Counted from the first letter of the stretch, positions 9,214 to 19,392 are shown. The stretch: DNA of 64,000 nt from Pedobacter sp. B4-66 (GCF_018492665.1 NZ_JAFVME010000001.1:620001-684000); one strand, 5' to 3'. A program made the numbers and translations. The notes: generated by a model from the sequence alone, not told the origin.

Positions 9214-9280
9214 AAGGTCATAAAAACTTCATTAGCCACAAACAAATTCATTCTAATTAAGAATTACCTTAAAACATTCC

Positions 9281-9288
9281 TAAATTTG
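9281..9288 (+). promoter_or_regulatory. -7 promoter element TAAATTTG before the HscA-like gene
   Basis: A perfect Bacteroidota -7 element (TAnnTTTG) ends 7 nt before the ATG at 9296. Transcription would then begin at or within a few bases of the start codon. No good TTTG -33 element is seen at the normal distance. Confidence 0.5.
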
Positions 9289-9295
9289 CCAAACT

Positions 9296-11185
9296 ATGGC
9301 AAAAATATCCATCAACCTGGCAACAGGCTCATTGCAACAAGAAGAGATCATCGTTGGAATTGATTTAGGAACAACTAACAGTCTGGTTGCCTTTATCGAT
9401 CCGGACAAAAACCCGAAAGTAATAAATGACACTGGCAAAGGTTTACTGGTTCCTTCTGTTGTACACTTTAATGCACAAGGTGACGCTTTAGTAGGTAATG
9501 ATGCCAAAGAGTTTTTAATTACCGATCCTTCAAACACCATATTTTCGGTTAAACGTTTACTTGGAAGGTCATACAAAGATGTAGCCAGTCATCAGGATAC
9601 ATTCTCCTATAAAATAATTGATGATGAGAACGATTCTCTGGTAAAAATTAAGGCCGGCAACAAATTCTACACACCAATTGAATTATCTGCAGAGATTTTA
9701 AAAGAGCTTAAGGCAAGAGCTGAACACGCGCTTAAAACACCTGTAAACAGAGCGGTAATTACTGTTCCAGCATATTTTAACGATAGTCAGAGACAAGCAA
9801 CCCGCGATGCAGGTAAACTTGCAGGCCTTGATGTTCTAAGAATTGTAAACGAGCCTACCGCGGCTAGTTTAGCATATGGATTAGGTCTGGATCCTACTCA
9901 ACAAAAAACCATAGCTGTTTATGACTTAGGTGGCGGAACCTTCGATGTTTCTATACTTTCTATTCAAAATGGAATATTTGAGGTATTATCAACTAATGGC
10001 AATACCTTTTTAGGTGGCGACGATTTTGACCGTGCAATAGTTCATTATTGGATAGAAAAAAACAAATTAAACAAAGAAGACCTTGCTGCTGATTCAAGCT
10101 TAATGCAAGCCTTAAGGTTAAAAGCGGAAGAAGCTAAAAAAGCTTTAACCACTCAAAACCTGTTTAATGAAAAACTCGCCTATGGTGAGCTCAACCAAGT
10201 TAAACTTGACGAAATCTGGTGTTCTATAGATAAACAAACTTTTGAGCAATTGATTGCAGCTAAAGTTGAAGAAACCATAACCTCATGTAAGCAAGCTTTA
10301 AGCGATGCTAAATTAACCATAGAAAACATTGATGAAGTAGTACTTGTTGGAGGCTCTACCCGGACTCCATATGTTAAAAAACAGGTTGCTGATTTCTTTG
10401 GCCGTACCCCTCATGATCAGATCAACCCTGATGAAGTAGTTGCCTTAGGAGCAGCAATACAGGCTGATATCCTTGCTGGAAACAGATCTGACATACTTTT
10501 ACTTGATGTAACTCCTTTATCATTAGGAATTGAAACAATGGGTGGCTTAATGGATGTAATTATTCCAAGAAATGCTAAGGTTCCTACAAAAGCAGGCAGA
10601 CAATATACTACATCAATTGACGGACAGGTAAACATGAAAATCTCTGTATTTCAGGGAGAGCGTGATCTTGTTCAGGAAAACAGAAAACTAGCTGAGTTTG
10701 ACCTTAAGGGTATTCCATCTATGCCGGCCGGCTTACCTAAAGTAGACATCAATTTCCTTTTAAACGCTGATGGCATTTTAACCGTACAGGCTATTGAATT
10801 ACGCTCTGGTGTAAAACAAGAAATAGACATTACACCTAGTTATGGCCTTACCGATGAAACTGTTGAAAAAATGTTGATTGACAGTATTACTCATGCAAAA
10901 AGTGATGTAGAGCAGAGAATGTTGATTGAAGCCAGAAGTGAAGGTGAACAATTGACATACACTGCTGAACGTTTCATTGAAAAACATGGAACTTTCCTTA
11001 CAGCCGACGAAATCTCAAACACTAATATTCATATCGCTGCACTAAAAGAAGCACTGGCTAAGGCAGATAAAGATGAAATTCTTAAGAAAGCCGACGAATT
11101 AAATGAATTTACGCGCCCATTTGCTGAACGTGTTATGGATGTAGCTGTTTCTTCTGCAATGAAAGGGAAAAGCATAGACAAATAA
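9296..11185 (+). CDS. hscA: Hsp70-family chaperone, HscA-like (Fe-S cluster assembly)
   Basis: A 629-residue Hsp70 protein. The nucleotide-binding domain shows GIDLGTTNS near residue 22, [35 protein letters not shown] and VGGSTRTP. The substrate domain opens with [16 protein letters not shown]. The lead [12 protein letters not shown] before the first phosphate motif and the overall length are closer to HscA, the dedicated chaperone for IscU and Fe-S transfer, than to DnaK. No hscB or isc genes are adjacent, so a DnaK paralogue remains possible. It appears to be its own transcript. Confidence 0.82.
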   Translation: MAKISINLATGSLQQEEIIVGIDLGTTNSLVAFIDPDKNPKVINDTGKGLLVPSVVHFNAQGDALVGNDAKEFLITDPSNTIFSVKRLLGRSYKDVASHQDTFSYKIIDDENDSLVKIKAGNKFYTPIELSAEILKELKARAEHALKTPVNRAVITVPAYFNDSQRQATRDAGKLAGLDVLRIVNEPTAASLAYGLGLDPTQQKTIAVYDLGGGTFDVSILSIQNGIFEVLSTNGNTFLGGDDFDRAIVHYWIEKNKLNKEDLAADSSLMQALRLKAEEAKKALTTQNLFNEKLAYGELNQVKLDEIWCSIDKQTFEQLIAAKVEETITSCKQALSDAKLTIENIDEVVLVGGSTRTPYVKKQVADFFGRTPHDQINPDEVVALGAAIQADILAGNRSDILLLDVTPLSLGIETMGGLMDVIIPRNAKVPTKAGRQYTTSIDGQVNMKISVFQGERDLVQENRKLAEFDLKGIPSMPAGLPKVDINFLLNADGILTVQAIELRSGVKQEIDITPSYGLTDETVEKMLIDSITHAKSDVEQRMLIEARSEGEQLTYTAERFIEKHGTFLTADEISNTNIHIAALKEALAKADKDEILKKADELNEFTRPFAERVMDVAVSSAMKGKSIDK

Positions 11186-11220
11186 CCACTTTAAAGGTTT
11201 CTTTATATAGTTTTACGGGA

Positions 11221-12084
11221 ATGAAATACACTTTTATTTCCGTAATGCTTGTTACAGCATTAATGCTGTTCAGTTCCTGGGGCTTCTTTGCCCACATTAA
11301 AATTAACGAACTTGCAGTTTTTACACTCCCCTCTGGTATTAGTCGATTCTATAAGGCTAACATACAGTATATCTCTGAACATGCAGTTGACCCTGATAAA
11401 CGTAGATATGCCGATACAGCAGAGGCTCCCCGGCACTATCTTGATGTTGAATTGTATGAGCAGAATATTGATAGTATTCCGCGTAAATGGAATGATGCAG
11501 TTGAAAAGTACGGCTCTGAACAATTGACTAAGAATGGTATCCTTCCATGGCAAATTCAAAGAAGCTATTATAAACTTGTAAATGCCCTTAAAAGCAGGGA
11601 TTCTTTAAAAATCCTAATCTATTCCGCATATCTGGGACATTATATTGCCGATGCTCATGTACCTTTGCATACTACACAAAACCATAACGGCCAACTAACT
11701 AATCAGGTTGGTATTCATGCTTTTTGGGAGAGCAGGCTCCCTGAGCTATTTTCTCAGGATTATAACTATCTGGTAGGAAAAGCAAAGTACATTGAAAATC
11801 CGCTTACTGAAACATGGAATATAATAACTCATACACATAGCCTGGTAGATTCTGTTTTAGTACTGGAGGCTGATTTAAATAACACATTTCCAGGATACAG
11901 GAAATATAGCTTTTCAGAAAGAAACAATCAGGTGCTTAAACAATACTCTGTAGAATATGCCACAGCCTACCATAACATGATGAACAATATGGTTGAAAAA
12001 CAAATGAAATCTGCTATACTAACTATTGGCTCATTCTGGTACACTGCGTGGGTTGACGCAGGTCAACCCTCACTAGAAAACTAG
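11221..12084 (+). CDS. Secreted S1/P1-nuclease / zinc-dependent phospholipase C family protein
   Basis: A 287-residue protein with a signal peptide (about residues 1-20) that would leave WGFFAHIKIN at the mature N-terminus. In this fold the first Trp and nearby His bind the trinuclear zinc centre. Further motifs are HYLDVELY, LGHYIADAHVPLHTTQNH and HAFWESRLPE. These match the superfamily holding P1 nuclease and bacterial phospholipase C; I cannot tell which activity it has. It is probably periplasmic or secreted. It is convergent with dedA with 5 nt between the stops. Confidence 0.85.
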   Translation: MKYTFISVMLVTALMLFSSWGFFAHIKINELAVFTLPSGISRFYKANIQYISEHAVDPDKRRYADTAEAPRHYLDVELYEQNIDSIPRKWNDAVEKYGSEQLTKNGILPWQIQRSYYKLVNALKSRDSLKILIYSAYLGHYIADAHVPLHTTQNHNGQLTNQVGIHAFWESRLPELFSQDYNYLVGKAKYIENPLTETWNIITHTHSLVDSVLVLEADLNNTFPGYRKYSFSERNNQVLKQYSVEYATAYHNMMNNMVEKQMKSAILTIGSFWYTAWVDAGQPSLEN

Positions 12085-12089
12085 CTTTA

Positions 12090-12782
12090 CTACGCTATTT
12101 TATCAGTTTGCTCTTCCACAGCAGCTTCTTGTTTTACTTCTTTCTTTTTAAACTTAGATTTTAAAGCAGCAAAAACAGCAGGAAAGAAAGTAACTACAGC
12201 AATCACCACGATTACGATATCAAAATTGTTTTTAACTATTGGTATTTGCCCCAATAAAAAACCCGCAAGTAACAAACTAGCTATCCAGGCTACACCACCA
12301 ATGATATTAAAGAACGTAAATCTTCCGAAAGGCATTTTAGCAACACCGGCAACAAAAGGAGCTATTGTTCTAAAAATAGGTAAGAAGCGACTAAAAATGA
12401 TGGCTTTACCGCCATGCTTTTCAAAAAAGATATGTGATTGATTGTAATATTCGAGTTTCAATATTTTGTTACTCTCCTTAAACACCTTCACTCCAAAATA
12501 GCTACCCAGTTTATAATTCAAGGAATTACCTGCAATAGCAGCTATAATTAATAGAATTAACATCACCCAAATGCTCAAGCCGGTGTTACCACCTGCAATT
12601 AAAGCACCTATTGCGAATAACAACGAATCGCCCGGTAAAAATGGGGTAACTACAAAACCTGTTTCGGCAAAAATGATTAAGAAAAGAATGGCGTATGTCC
12701 AGTTCTGATAATCTCTAATGATCTCCTCCAGATGCTTATCAATGTGAAGAAGAAAGTCTATTAAGAAAGTGAAAAATTCCAA
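12090..12782 (-). CDS. DedA-family membrane protein
   Basis: A 230-residue integral membrane protein with DedA signatures: FAETGFVVTPFLPGDSLLF near residue 40 and the later SRFLPIFRTIAPFVAGVAKM. DedA proteins act in membrane homeostasis, and several are polyprenyl-phosphate or phospholipid flippases. The C-terminus is charged (KSKFKKKEVKQEAAVEEQ). The only start is TTG at 12782, since a stop lies two codons upstream in frame. A strong hairpin at 12807-12838 separates it from the upstream lipoprotein gene. Confidence 0.88.
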   Translation of the reverse strand: MEFFTFLIDFLLHIDKHLEEIIRDYQNWTYAILFLIIFAETGFVVTPFLPGDSLLFAIGALIAGGNTGLSIWVMLILLIIAAIAGNSLNYKLGSYFGVKVFKESNKILKLEYYNQSHIFFEKHGGKAIIFSRFLPIFRTIAPFVAGVAKMPFGRFTFFNIIGGVAWIASLLLAGFLLGQIPIVKNNFDIVIVVIAVVTFFPAVFAALKSKFKKKEVKQEAAVEEQTDKIA

Positions 12783-12806
12783 GTTTTATAAATTAAGCCC
12801 AAAAAT

Positions 12807-12838
12807 AAAAATATCATGGCAATAACCATGATATTTTT
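12807..12838 (-). terminator. Terminator between the DUF4397 lipoprotein gene and dedA
   Basis: A perfect 13-bp stem (12807-12819 with 12826-12838) with a 6-nt loop and A/T runs at both ends. It lies 26 nt past the stop of the DUF4397 gene and before the dedA start, so it ends the lipoprotein transcript. Confidence 0.8.
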
Positions 12839-12863
12839 AAACTTAGTAATGTCATTTAATTAA

Positions 12864-13541
12864 TTAGTAGTTTGTAATAATGTGTCCCGTCAACTCGTTT
12901 GCAGTCGCACCATCAATCCATATTGTATAGTTTTTATCTGCAAGAAAGTCTCCGCCAATCTCAGGTGAGGTAGTAACACCAGTGGCTTTAAATGTAAACT
13001 TGGTATCTGGATCTACATCAATATAAGATGAAGCAGTTCCAAACGCTAGCCCAGTCAAAAGATCCTTAGTTGCCGACACAATTGAAACGGAATTGCCTAA
13101 AAGATAGTTTAAATGAATAAACCTAATCCTTGCTTTGCCTGGAACCAATGATGGCTTTAGATCATCATTAATTATAGTTGCTACAAGAGACTCTTGAAGT
13201 GTAGTCGGATTTTTTACTTTAAAATAAAAAGTAGTTGCATGAATACCGATTGGAACACCTACAGCTTGTGTAGCAGCATTAGCTGTAGTAGCATTGATAT
13301 CAGCAAATGCAAATTGGCTACTTCCAGAAGTTACCGTAATGTATGGAGTAGATTCACCATAAGCAATTGCTGCATCACTTTTCTTAGTCCCATTTAAATA
13401 AAACTGTTGTGCTGTTGATCCTCTTACTGCATTAACTGCCTTAACATATGCATCTCCAACAGGCTCTGGTTTTGGCGCCTTAAAACAGGAACTTAAAAAG
13501 AGAATGCCTAGAGTTAGACTTAAAAAGAATGATTTTTTCAT
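12864..13541 (-). CDS. DUF4397 lipoprotein
   Basis: A 225-residue protein with a lipoprotein signal: MKKSFFLSLTLGILFLSSC, with the lipid-bearing Cys at residue 19. The mature part begins with YVKAVNAVRGSTAQQFYLNG, then repeats a beta-sandwich pattern (RIRFIHLNYLLGNSVSIV), as in DUF4397 proteins of Bacteroidota. Function is unknown; these are usually cell-surface or periplasmic lipoproteins. It is monocistronic, bounded by a terminator downstream. Confidence 0.82.
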   Translation of the reverse strand: MKKSFFLSLTLGILFLSSCFKAPKPEPVGDAYVKAVNAVRGSTAQQFYLNGTKKSDAAIAYGESTPYITVTSGSSQFAFADINATTANAATQAVGVPIGIHATTFYFKVKNPTTLQESLVATIINDDLKPSLVPGKARIRFIHLNYLLGNSVSIVSATKDLLTGLAFGTASSYIDVDPDTKFTFKATGVTTSPEIGGDFLADKNYTIWIDGATANELTGHIITNY

Positions 13542-13628
13542 AGTAGTATTTTTAAACTTAAAACAATTCTAATCTAAACAGCAATGACTTGGTCAAAAAC
13601 CAAGCCATTACAAATATTTAAATGAGTA

Positions 13629-14753
13629 TTAATTATAATTATTTAACATTACCGGCATAACCAGCATCAAAACATCTTCGTTCTCATCATTGGTTTGTGG
13701 AATTAACAAACCTGCACGATTTGGTGTTGAAAGTTCTAATGTAACTTCCTCTCCACTCAAATTACTTAACATTTCGATCAAGAAACGTGCGTTAAATCCA
13801 ATCTCCAAATCTTCACCTTCATACTGACAGCTTAAACGCTCATGAGCTTCATTAGCAAAATCTAAATCCTCAGAAGAAATGTTTAATTCGCTTCCATTGA
13901 TTTTTAATCTCACCTGGTGAGTTGTTTTATTAGCAAAAATAACTACCCGACGTAGTGTATTCAAGAATAAAGCTCTATCAATCACCAATTTATTAGGATT
14001 ATTAGCAGGAATAACCGCTTCGTAATCCGGATAACGCTCATCGATTAAACGACAAACAAGGTTTATATTTTCAAATTTAAAGAAAGCACTTGTTGCATTG
14101 TAATCAACAGAAACATTCACATCTGTTGAAGGTAAAGCTGCTTTCAATAAAGTTAATGCCTTTTTAGGAAGGATAAAAGAAGACGACTTATCGGCCTTGC
14201 TATCCATACGTCTGTATCTTACCAATTTATGAGCATCAGTTGCAACAAAAGTGATATGTTCTTCAGACAATTGACAGAAAACACCAGTCATTGCCGGTCT
14301 CAACTCGTCATTACTTACCGCAAAAATAGTTTTGGTAATTGCCTCTGTTAATACCGATGCAGGTAAATTTACTGATGAAGCATTTTCAACTACAGGTATT
14401 TTTGGAAAATCATCTCCATTTTCGCCACTTAGTTTATATTTACCATCTCCGGCGCTTATCTCAATAGAGAATGAAGCATCATCAATGTTAAAAGAAATAG
14501 GCTGATCTGGTAACGTTTTTAAAGTATCTAACAATATTCTTGCAGGTACAGCTACTTTACCACCCTCTTTAGATTCAACAGCCAAAGAAGTGGTCATGCT
14601 GGTTTGTAAGTCCGTTGCAGATATAGTTAAATTTCCGTCTTTAATTTCAAATAAGAAATTTTCCAATATAGGCAAAACAGTACTGCTGCTCGAAGCACCA
14701 TTTACTGTTTGCAAATGTTTTAATAACGTTGATGTGGATACAATAAATCTCAT
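13629..14753 (-). CDS. dnaN: DNA polymerase III subunit beta (sliding clamp)
   Basis: The 374-residue ring-forming clamp that tethers DNA polymerase III to DNA. It starts MRFIVSTSTLLKHLQTVNG, has the internal three-domain repeat of about 120 residues each, and ends with LVMPVMLNNYN, matching the conserved MPVR/ML-type clamp C-terminus. Length is normal. It sits downstream of gldG (35 nt) on the same strand. A TAnnTTTG match at 14774-14781 inside that gap may give it its own promoter. dnaA is not in the window. Confidence 0.95.
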   Translation of the reverse strand: MRFIVSTSTLLKHLQTVNGASSSSTVLPILENFLFEIKDGNLTISATDLQTSMTTSLAVESKEGGKVAVPARILLDTLKTLPDQPISFNIDDASFSIEISAGDGKYKLSGENGDDFPKIPVVENASSVNLPASVLTEAITKTIFAVSNDELRPAMTGVFCQLSEEHITFVATDAHKLVRYRRMDSKADKSSSFILPKKALTLLKAALPSTDVNVSVDYNATSAFFKFENINLVCRLIDERYPDYEAVIPANNPNKLVIDRALFLNTLRRVVIFANKTTHQVRLKINGSELNISSEDLDFANEAHERLSCQYEGEDLEIGFNARFLIEMLSNLSGEEVTLELSTPNRAGLLIPQTNDENEDVLMLVMPVMLNNYN

Positions 14754-14787
14754 AGTATGATCTTGTCAGTTCTCAAAAATATAAAAA

Positions 14788-16470
14788 TTACCTTGCATAC
14801 TTATGCTTGCGGTAATAATGTTGAAAAATCGCGAACGATATTAACAATAGTAAAGGAAAAACAACATTAATTAGCTGCCATTGCAACTTTTCGGTACGCA
14901 AACGCACCTTATCCAACAGCCTGATCTTAACTTCTTTATTACGTAAAGCGATCAAATTGTCGTCATTAGATAAAAAGTCTGCAATATTTAATAACAATGC
15001 CTTATTTCCGTAGTTTCTTTCTGTATATCTGTCAAATCCCAATGGAAAAACAGAACCATCTCTCGCACTTATCTGATTTTTGAAGATATCTCCGTCTCCA
15101 ATCACAATCATTTTAGTCGGCTTGCTTTCCGCAGGAAGGTTATACGGCTCAGTAATTCCGACAGGTACAGACCTATTCAGAAAAACTGATGGAAATTTAC
15201 CTTCTATAAGCACCCCAACAGTTTGGGGAGTACTCGCATATTCACGCGGATTGGGTTGTTCTGCAACCATTTGCAGAGAAAGCATTTTAGGTGTATTATG
15301 CACTTTATTGTAAGCCGAAGTTTGCAAGATCACCTTTTTACTAAGCCCTTTCACTCCTATAGTATCAACAGTACTTACAAACTCACTCCTTATTCCATCA
15401 ATATTTTTCACAAGGTTATTTGAAGTATCAGGCATCAGTATTGGATAAAACACCCAAGGTGCCATCTGAATTTGCCCCTGCTGACCGCCCATACTTAAAG
15501 GAATTTCAGCACAATTGGCATCGGCAACAAGGTTATAATTAACTCTTGCGCCATACATAAACAGCATGTCATCAAGGTTTAGTTTTTTATTAAATGCCAG
15601 CTGCTCACCTGCACCTCTTAAACTATCCAAACTGGCACTAACCTGATCAATAGACCAAACTGCCCTACCCCCATTCATTACAAAATAATTGATCTTGTAT
15701 TTTTCAGCTTCCGTAAATTCCTTTTCCGGCTTGGCAATAACTAATACTTTCAATTTATCTAATCCGGTCTTATCAATCTGATTCAGATTTACTCTACCGA
15801 CATCATAACTCTCCGACAAAGTTTTTATCGCATCACTCAAAAACAAGTCGGAAAGCTCTCCATTTCCTTCAGTAAAACCTATCCTTGGATGCTGACCGCT
15901 TAGTACCTTTTGAATTGCTGAGGTAAATATGTACTCAAGGTTCTGAATGGAATTATTGATGTTCTCTTCGTAATTACCCGAAGCATCCAGATTTTGCAAT
16001 AATTTAACCGATTGCTGATGGTCATTACCTTCAACAATTGCCATCGGAAATATAGTTTTCTGTGCAAATCCGTTATCATTCTTAATATTTAGGGTAGTAG
16101 GTTCTATCCCTATTTGATACAAATGATTAGTAACAGTATCCTGCTCAGCTCCCGATAATCCTGATATCGGATCAACAAACTCGATGTTAATATCTGTACC
16201 TGAATATGCTTTATAATCGGCCAACAGATCTTTTGTTGCATTTCTTAGCCGTTTAAAAGCAGCCGGTAAATCCCCATCCAAAAAGACGGTAATAGTTATT
16301 GGTTTTGTTGCCTCTTTTAAAATCACTTTAGACTTAGAAGTAAGTGTAAAACGCTTCTCTTTCGTAAAATCTATTCTAGTAAAAATGTATTGTGCTACTA
16401 TGTTCAGCAATACTAATCCGATTACAAAAGTCAGTAATCTTACCATTTTATTCTCCCTCAGCTTTACCAT
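14788..16470 (-). CDS. gldG: Gliding-associated ABC transporter substrate-binding protein GldG
   Basis: A 560-residue protein with one N-terminal helix (about 10-28), a long periplasmic region of the ABC-type uncharacterised transport family (ITVFLDGDLPAAFKRLRN, PRIGFTEGNGELSD), and a C-terminal helix before a short basic tail. It matches GldG, which works with GldA and GldF in an ABC complex linked to gliding in Flavobacterium. Its start overlaps the end of gldF by 7 nt, so the two are cotranscribed. Confidence 0.92.
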   Translation of the reverse strand: MVKLRENKMVRLLTFVIGLVLLNIVAQYIFTRIDFTKEKRFTLTSKSKVILKEATKPITITVFLDGDLPAAFKRLRNATKDLLADYKAYSGTDINIEFVDPISGLSGAEQDTVTNHLYQIGIEPTTLNIKNDNGFAQKTIFPMAIVEGNDHQQSVKLLQNLDASGNYEENINNSIQNLEYIFTSAIQKVLSGQHPRIGFTEGNGELSDLFLSDAIKTLSESYDVGRVNLNQIDKTGLDKLKVLVIAKPEKEFTEAEKYKINYFVMNGGRAVWSIDQVSASLDSLRGAGEQLAFNKKLNLDDMLFMYGARVNYNLVADANCAEIPLSMGGQQGQIQMAPWVFYPILMPDTSNNLVKNIDGIRSEFVSTVDTIGVKGLSKKVILQTSAYNKVHNTPKMLSLQMVAEQPNPREYASTPQTVGVLIEGKFPSVFLNRSVPVGITEPYNLPAESKPTKMIVIGDGDIFKNQISARDGSVFPLGFDRYTERNYGNKALLLNIADFLSNDDNLIALRNKEVKIRLLDKVRLRTEKLQWQLINVVFPLLLLISFAIFQHYYRKHKYAR

Positions 16471-17192
16471 TTCCGACCTCCTATTACCAGTTTAGTAATA
16501 CCCAAAAAGAACAGTACAAAAGTGATGAAATAAATAAGGTCACGGGTATCTAAAACGCCCCTGCTTATAGATTGATAATGCTCGTTTATACTTAAGCCCA
16601 GAAAAACAGTTTCCAGATAGCGCATAGCGAAGATTTTACTTAAAGCATCAAAGCCGCTGTAAGCTATAAAACAGATAAATACTGCCACAGCAAAGGCAAT
16701 AACCTGGTTTTTAGTAATTGACGAAGCAAATATTCCAATCGCTACAAATGAACTTCCTAACAGCACTAACCCTAAATAAGACCCGATTACTGCACCTGTA
16801 TCAATATTTCCAACTGGCATCCCCAGTTTATAAATAGAGTAATAATAGATCAATGTTGGCATTAATGAAAACAACACCAACACGAAACATGCAAAATACT
16901 TAGCCAAAATGATCTGCCAATCGGTTAAAGGGCGCGATGCCAGTAAAACGTAAGTACCTTCACGTCTTTCCTCGGCAAATGAACGCATAGTAATTGCAGG
17001 AATAAGAAACATAAACAGAAACGGTGCAAGACTAAAAAAGCCTGTCAGTTCAGCATAACCATATTCCAATATAGAGGTATCGGGAAAAAACCAAAGCAAT
17101 AATCCCGAAGCCAATAAAAACACACCAATGGTTATGTAAGCCATTAATGAGTTTAACAAGCTGAATAATTCTCTTTTAAAAACTGCGTACAT
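16464..17192 (-). CDS. gldF: Gliding-associated ABC transporter permease GldF
   Basis: A 242-residue membrane protein with six helices. It opens MYAVFKRELFSLLNSLMAYITIGVF and includes RSFAEERREGTYVLLASRPL, the cytoplasmic segment typical of GldF and related ABC-2 permeases. It pairs with GldG (7-nt overlap) and with the ATPase GldA encoded at 18595-19302. Two outer-membrane barrel genes lie between gldA and gldF. In species with the type IX gliding machinery GldAFG supports motility; other roles are possible. Confidence 0.92.
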   Translation of the reverse strand: MYAVFKRELFSLLNSLMAYITIGVFLLASGLLLWFFPDTSILEYGYAELTGFFSLAPFLFMFLIPAITMRSFAEERREGTYVLLASRPLTDWQIILAKYFACFVLVLFSLMPTLIYYYSIYKLGMPVGNIDTGAVIGSYLGLVLLGSSFVAIGIFASSITKNQVIAFAVAVFICFIAYSGFDALSKIFAMRYLETVFLGLSINEHYQSISRGVLDTRDLIYFITFVLFFLGITKLVIGGRKW

Positions 17193-17202
17193 TAATTTGC
17201 TT

Positions 17203-17724
17203 TTAAAAATTATAGCCGGCCCTTATGCCAATAAACGATGTTGTACCTGTATTTTTAGTCCAGCTTTCATATCTGGCTCCTATATCTAACGATCCATTAC
17301 TCGACACCGGAATTTCGAAACCCAAACCTGGAGTATAAATAAAGGAAGCACCGCTTCCACCAGTCGTAGCAATGTATGAACCTACCTCGGCTGTTCCATA
17401 TATATTTTGAGTAAGGAAATACCTCGCGCCAACTTTAATTGGTATAAAGCTTTGCATGTATTTCAATGTACCTATCGTCTGTTTGCCATTAAATTTAATA
17501 TACCCTACATTTCCTGTAATGTTTAGTGATGTGGATACCGGATGTTGATAAAGTATTGAACCTCCTACCCCATAATTTGCAAAATCTCCGAAATCGCCAA
17601 TGGGCAAACCTACATCAAAACCTATCCCCAATCTTGGTTCAGCAACCTGAGTGCTTGATTGCGCATAGGCACTGGCAAATAAGAAAAGCATAGCTAAAAC
17701 AGTAGAGAAGAATATTTTTTTCAT
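17203..17724 (-). CDS. Outer-membrane beta-barrel protein, paralogue 1
   Basis: A 173-residue protein with a signal peptide (MKKIFFSTVLAMLFLFASAYAQ) and a porin-like eight-stranded barrel. It ends GIRAGYNF with the C-terminal Phe expected for Bam recognition. It is clearly related to the neighbour at 17826-18365: both contain GGS(I/L)LYQHP, GYIKFNGK or GYLNFKGK, KVGARYF or KAGARYF, and LDIGARYE or IELGGRYE. It starts 10 nt before gldF, so it may be transcribed with gldFG. Function unknown. Confidence 0.85.
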   Translation of the reverse strand: MKKIFFSTVLAMLFLFASAYAQSSTQVAEPRLGIGFDVGLPIGDFGDFANYGVGGSILYQHPVSTSLNITGNVGYIKFNGKQTIGTLKYMQSFIPIKVGARYFLTQNIYGTAEVGSYIATTGGSGASFIYTPGLGFEIPVSSNGSLDIGARYESWTKNTGTTSFIGIRAGYNF

Positions 17725-17775
17725 TAGTTAAATTTCAATGAGCTGCAATATTATAAAATATACCCATGATAACAA

Positions 17776-17803
17776 AAAAGGGCTTCCAATAGGAAGCCCT
17801 TTT
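17776..17803 (-). terminator. Terminator between the two barrel paralogues
   Basis: A perfect 12-bp stem (17776-17787 with 17792-17803) and a 4-nt loop. It sits 23 nt past the stop of the gene at 17826-18365, and the minus-strand RNA continues into U residues. It implies the two paralogues are separate transcripts, or that read-through is limited. Confidence 0.85.
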
Positions 17804-17825
17804 AACTCTTTTCGGTAAATATTAA

Positions 17826-18365
17826 TTACAAACCAAAGTTATATGCTAATCTAAGTCCAATGAAAGAACTAGTATGCGAATCAGCTGACCATCCTTCATA
17901 ACGTCCACCCAATTCGATAGCTCCGCCATCAGAAACCGGGAACTCTATACCAATACCAGGAGCATAAGCAAAAGCCGTTTTTCCACCTGATTCAGTAGAG
18001 AAAGCAGCACCAAGTTCGCCACCTATATAAAAGTTCTCAGCCACAAAGTATCTTGCACCTGCTTTAACTGGTACATACCCAGCATTACCACCTTTATACG
18101 TTACACCAGCAATATCAAAATCTTTACCTTTAAAATTTAAATAACCAGCACTACCCGTTAAATTTAAGTTTGCTGCAATAGGATGTTGATACAACAATGA
18201 ACCACCATAACCTAATTTACTTACATCACCAAAATCACCCATTGGAAATGCAAACTCAGCTCCAATACCTAACTTTGGACCTGTCATCGCAACATCTTTT
18301 TGAGCTTTAACGCTTGAAAATGCAAAAATGCCTGCGATTGCTGTTAGTAAAAATACTTTTTTCAT
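17826..18365 (-). CDS. Outer-membrane beta-barrel protein, paralogue 2
   Basis: A 179-residue protein with a signal peptide ending near VKAQ (residue 21), eight predicted strands and the ending LRLAYNFGL. It aligns along its whole length with the 173-residue neighbour, so the pair arose by tandem duplication. The two last residues after Phe are unusual for an outer-membrane barrel but common enough in this group. It is followed by a strong terminator. Function unknown; small barrels of this type are often abundant structural proteins. Confidence 0.85.
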   Translation of the reverse strand: MKKVFLLTAIAGIFAFSSVKAQKDVAMTGPKLGIGAEFAFPMGDFGDVSKLGYGGSLLYQHPIAANLNLTGSAGYLNFKGKDFDIAGVTYKGGNAGYVPVKAGARYFVAENFYIGGELGAAFSTESGGKTAFAYAPGIGIEFPVSDGGAIELGGRYEGWSADSHTSSFIGLRLAYNFGL

Positions 18366-18594
18366 TTCTGTTTAATTTAAATTGTATAATTAATTATATA
18401 ACTTTTACCCTAAGACACAAAAACTTGGCCAATAGTTACAAAGAATAAAACCATACAGTAAATAATTATTAACAAAAGCAACCTTCTGAAAAACAAAATA
18501 TTAGAAAAAATAGCACTTATTACGATTCTAATAAACACAAACCTTTTTAACCAAACCGACAGATAATTCAGTTATTAACAACTGACTTATCTTA

Positions 18595-19302
18595 TTAAGA
18601 AGTCAATTTTCTAAAAATATCCTCTAGTGATGAAGATTGGTGTTGCCTTTTAAGTTCAGTAATTTCAGCATTTGCTACAATTTTTCCTTTATTAAGGATG
18701 ATAACTTCATCGCAAACTGCTTCAACTTCTTGCATAATATGGGTTGAAAGGATCACTGTTTTGTCTTTTCCCAATTTCTTTATGAGCTCTCTAATGTCGG
18801 TTAACTGATTAGGATCCAATCCTGATGTAGGCTCGTCAAGTATTAAAATCTCAGGATTATGAATAATCGCCTGTGCCAAACCTACCCGTTGCTTATAGCC
18901 TTTAGAAAGCATATTTATCTTTTTATGCTGCTCGGCAGTTAAACCAACAGCTTCAATAGTTTCTTTAACTTTTTGTTCCGGATTTTGTAATTTATAAGTA
19001 TTCGCAACAAACAATAAAAACTCCTTTACATACATATCGGTATATAAAGGAGTATTTTCAGGCAGATAACCTATAATGCGCCTAACTTCGATACTTTGAG
19101 TCTGAGAATCAAATCCACACAATTGAGCTGAACCTGAAGTAGGCTTAAGATAACCGGTAAGCATGCGCATGGTGGTAGACTTACCAGCCCCATTAGGGCC
19201 CAAAAAGCCTAATATCTTACCTGGCTTAGCTTCAAAGCTAACTTCATCGACAGCCTTTTGCTTATCGTAATATTTAGACAAATACTGTACTTTAATGCTC
19301 AA
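18595..19302 (-). CDS. gldA: Gliding-associated ABC transporter ATPase GldA
   Basis: A 235-residue ABC ATPase with Walker A GPNGAGKST near residue 35, signature LSKGYKQRVGLAQAI, Walker B ILILDEPTSG and the switch His in ILSTHIMQEVE. The C-terminal LEDIFRKLTS tail fits GldA. It is expected to drive the GldF/GldG membrane complex encoded 1.4 kb downstream on the same strand. The only in-frame start is TTG at 19302; a stop lies five codons upstream. The two barrel genes separate it from its partners. Confidence 0.88.
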   Translation of the reverse strand: MSIKVQYLSKYYDKQKAVDEVSFEAKPGKILGFLGPNGAGKSTTMRMLTGYLKPTSGSAQLCGFDSQTQSIEVRRIIGYLPENTPLYTDMYVKEFLLFVANTYKLQNPEQKVKETIEAVGLTAEQHKKINMLSKGYKQRVGLAQAIIHNPEILILDEPTSGLDPNQLTDIRELIKKLGKDKTVILSTHIMQEVEAVCDEVIILNKGKIVANAEITELKRQHQSSSLEDIFRKLTS

Positions 19303-19392
19303 TTTATTTAATTTTTACGTTTGCGGGAGAGATCATTTTCAAAAGTAGAAAAAACACCACTGCATTCATGGAAACCATTAAAATATTTTATC

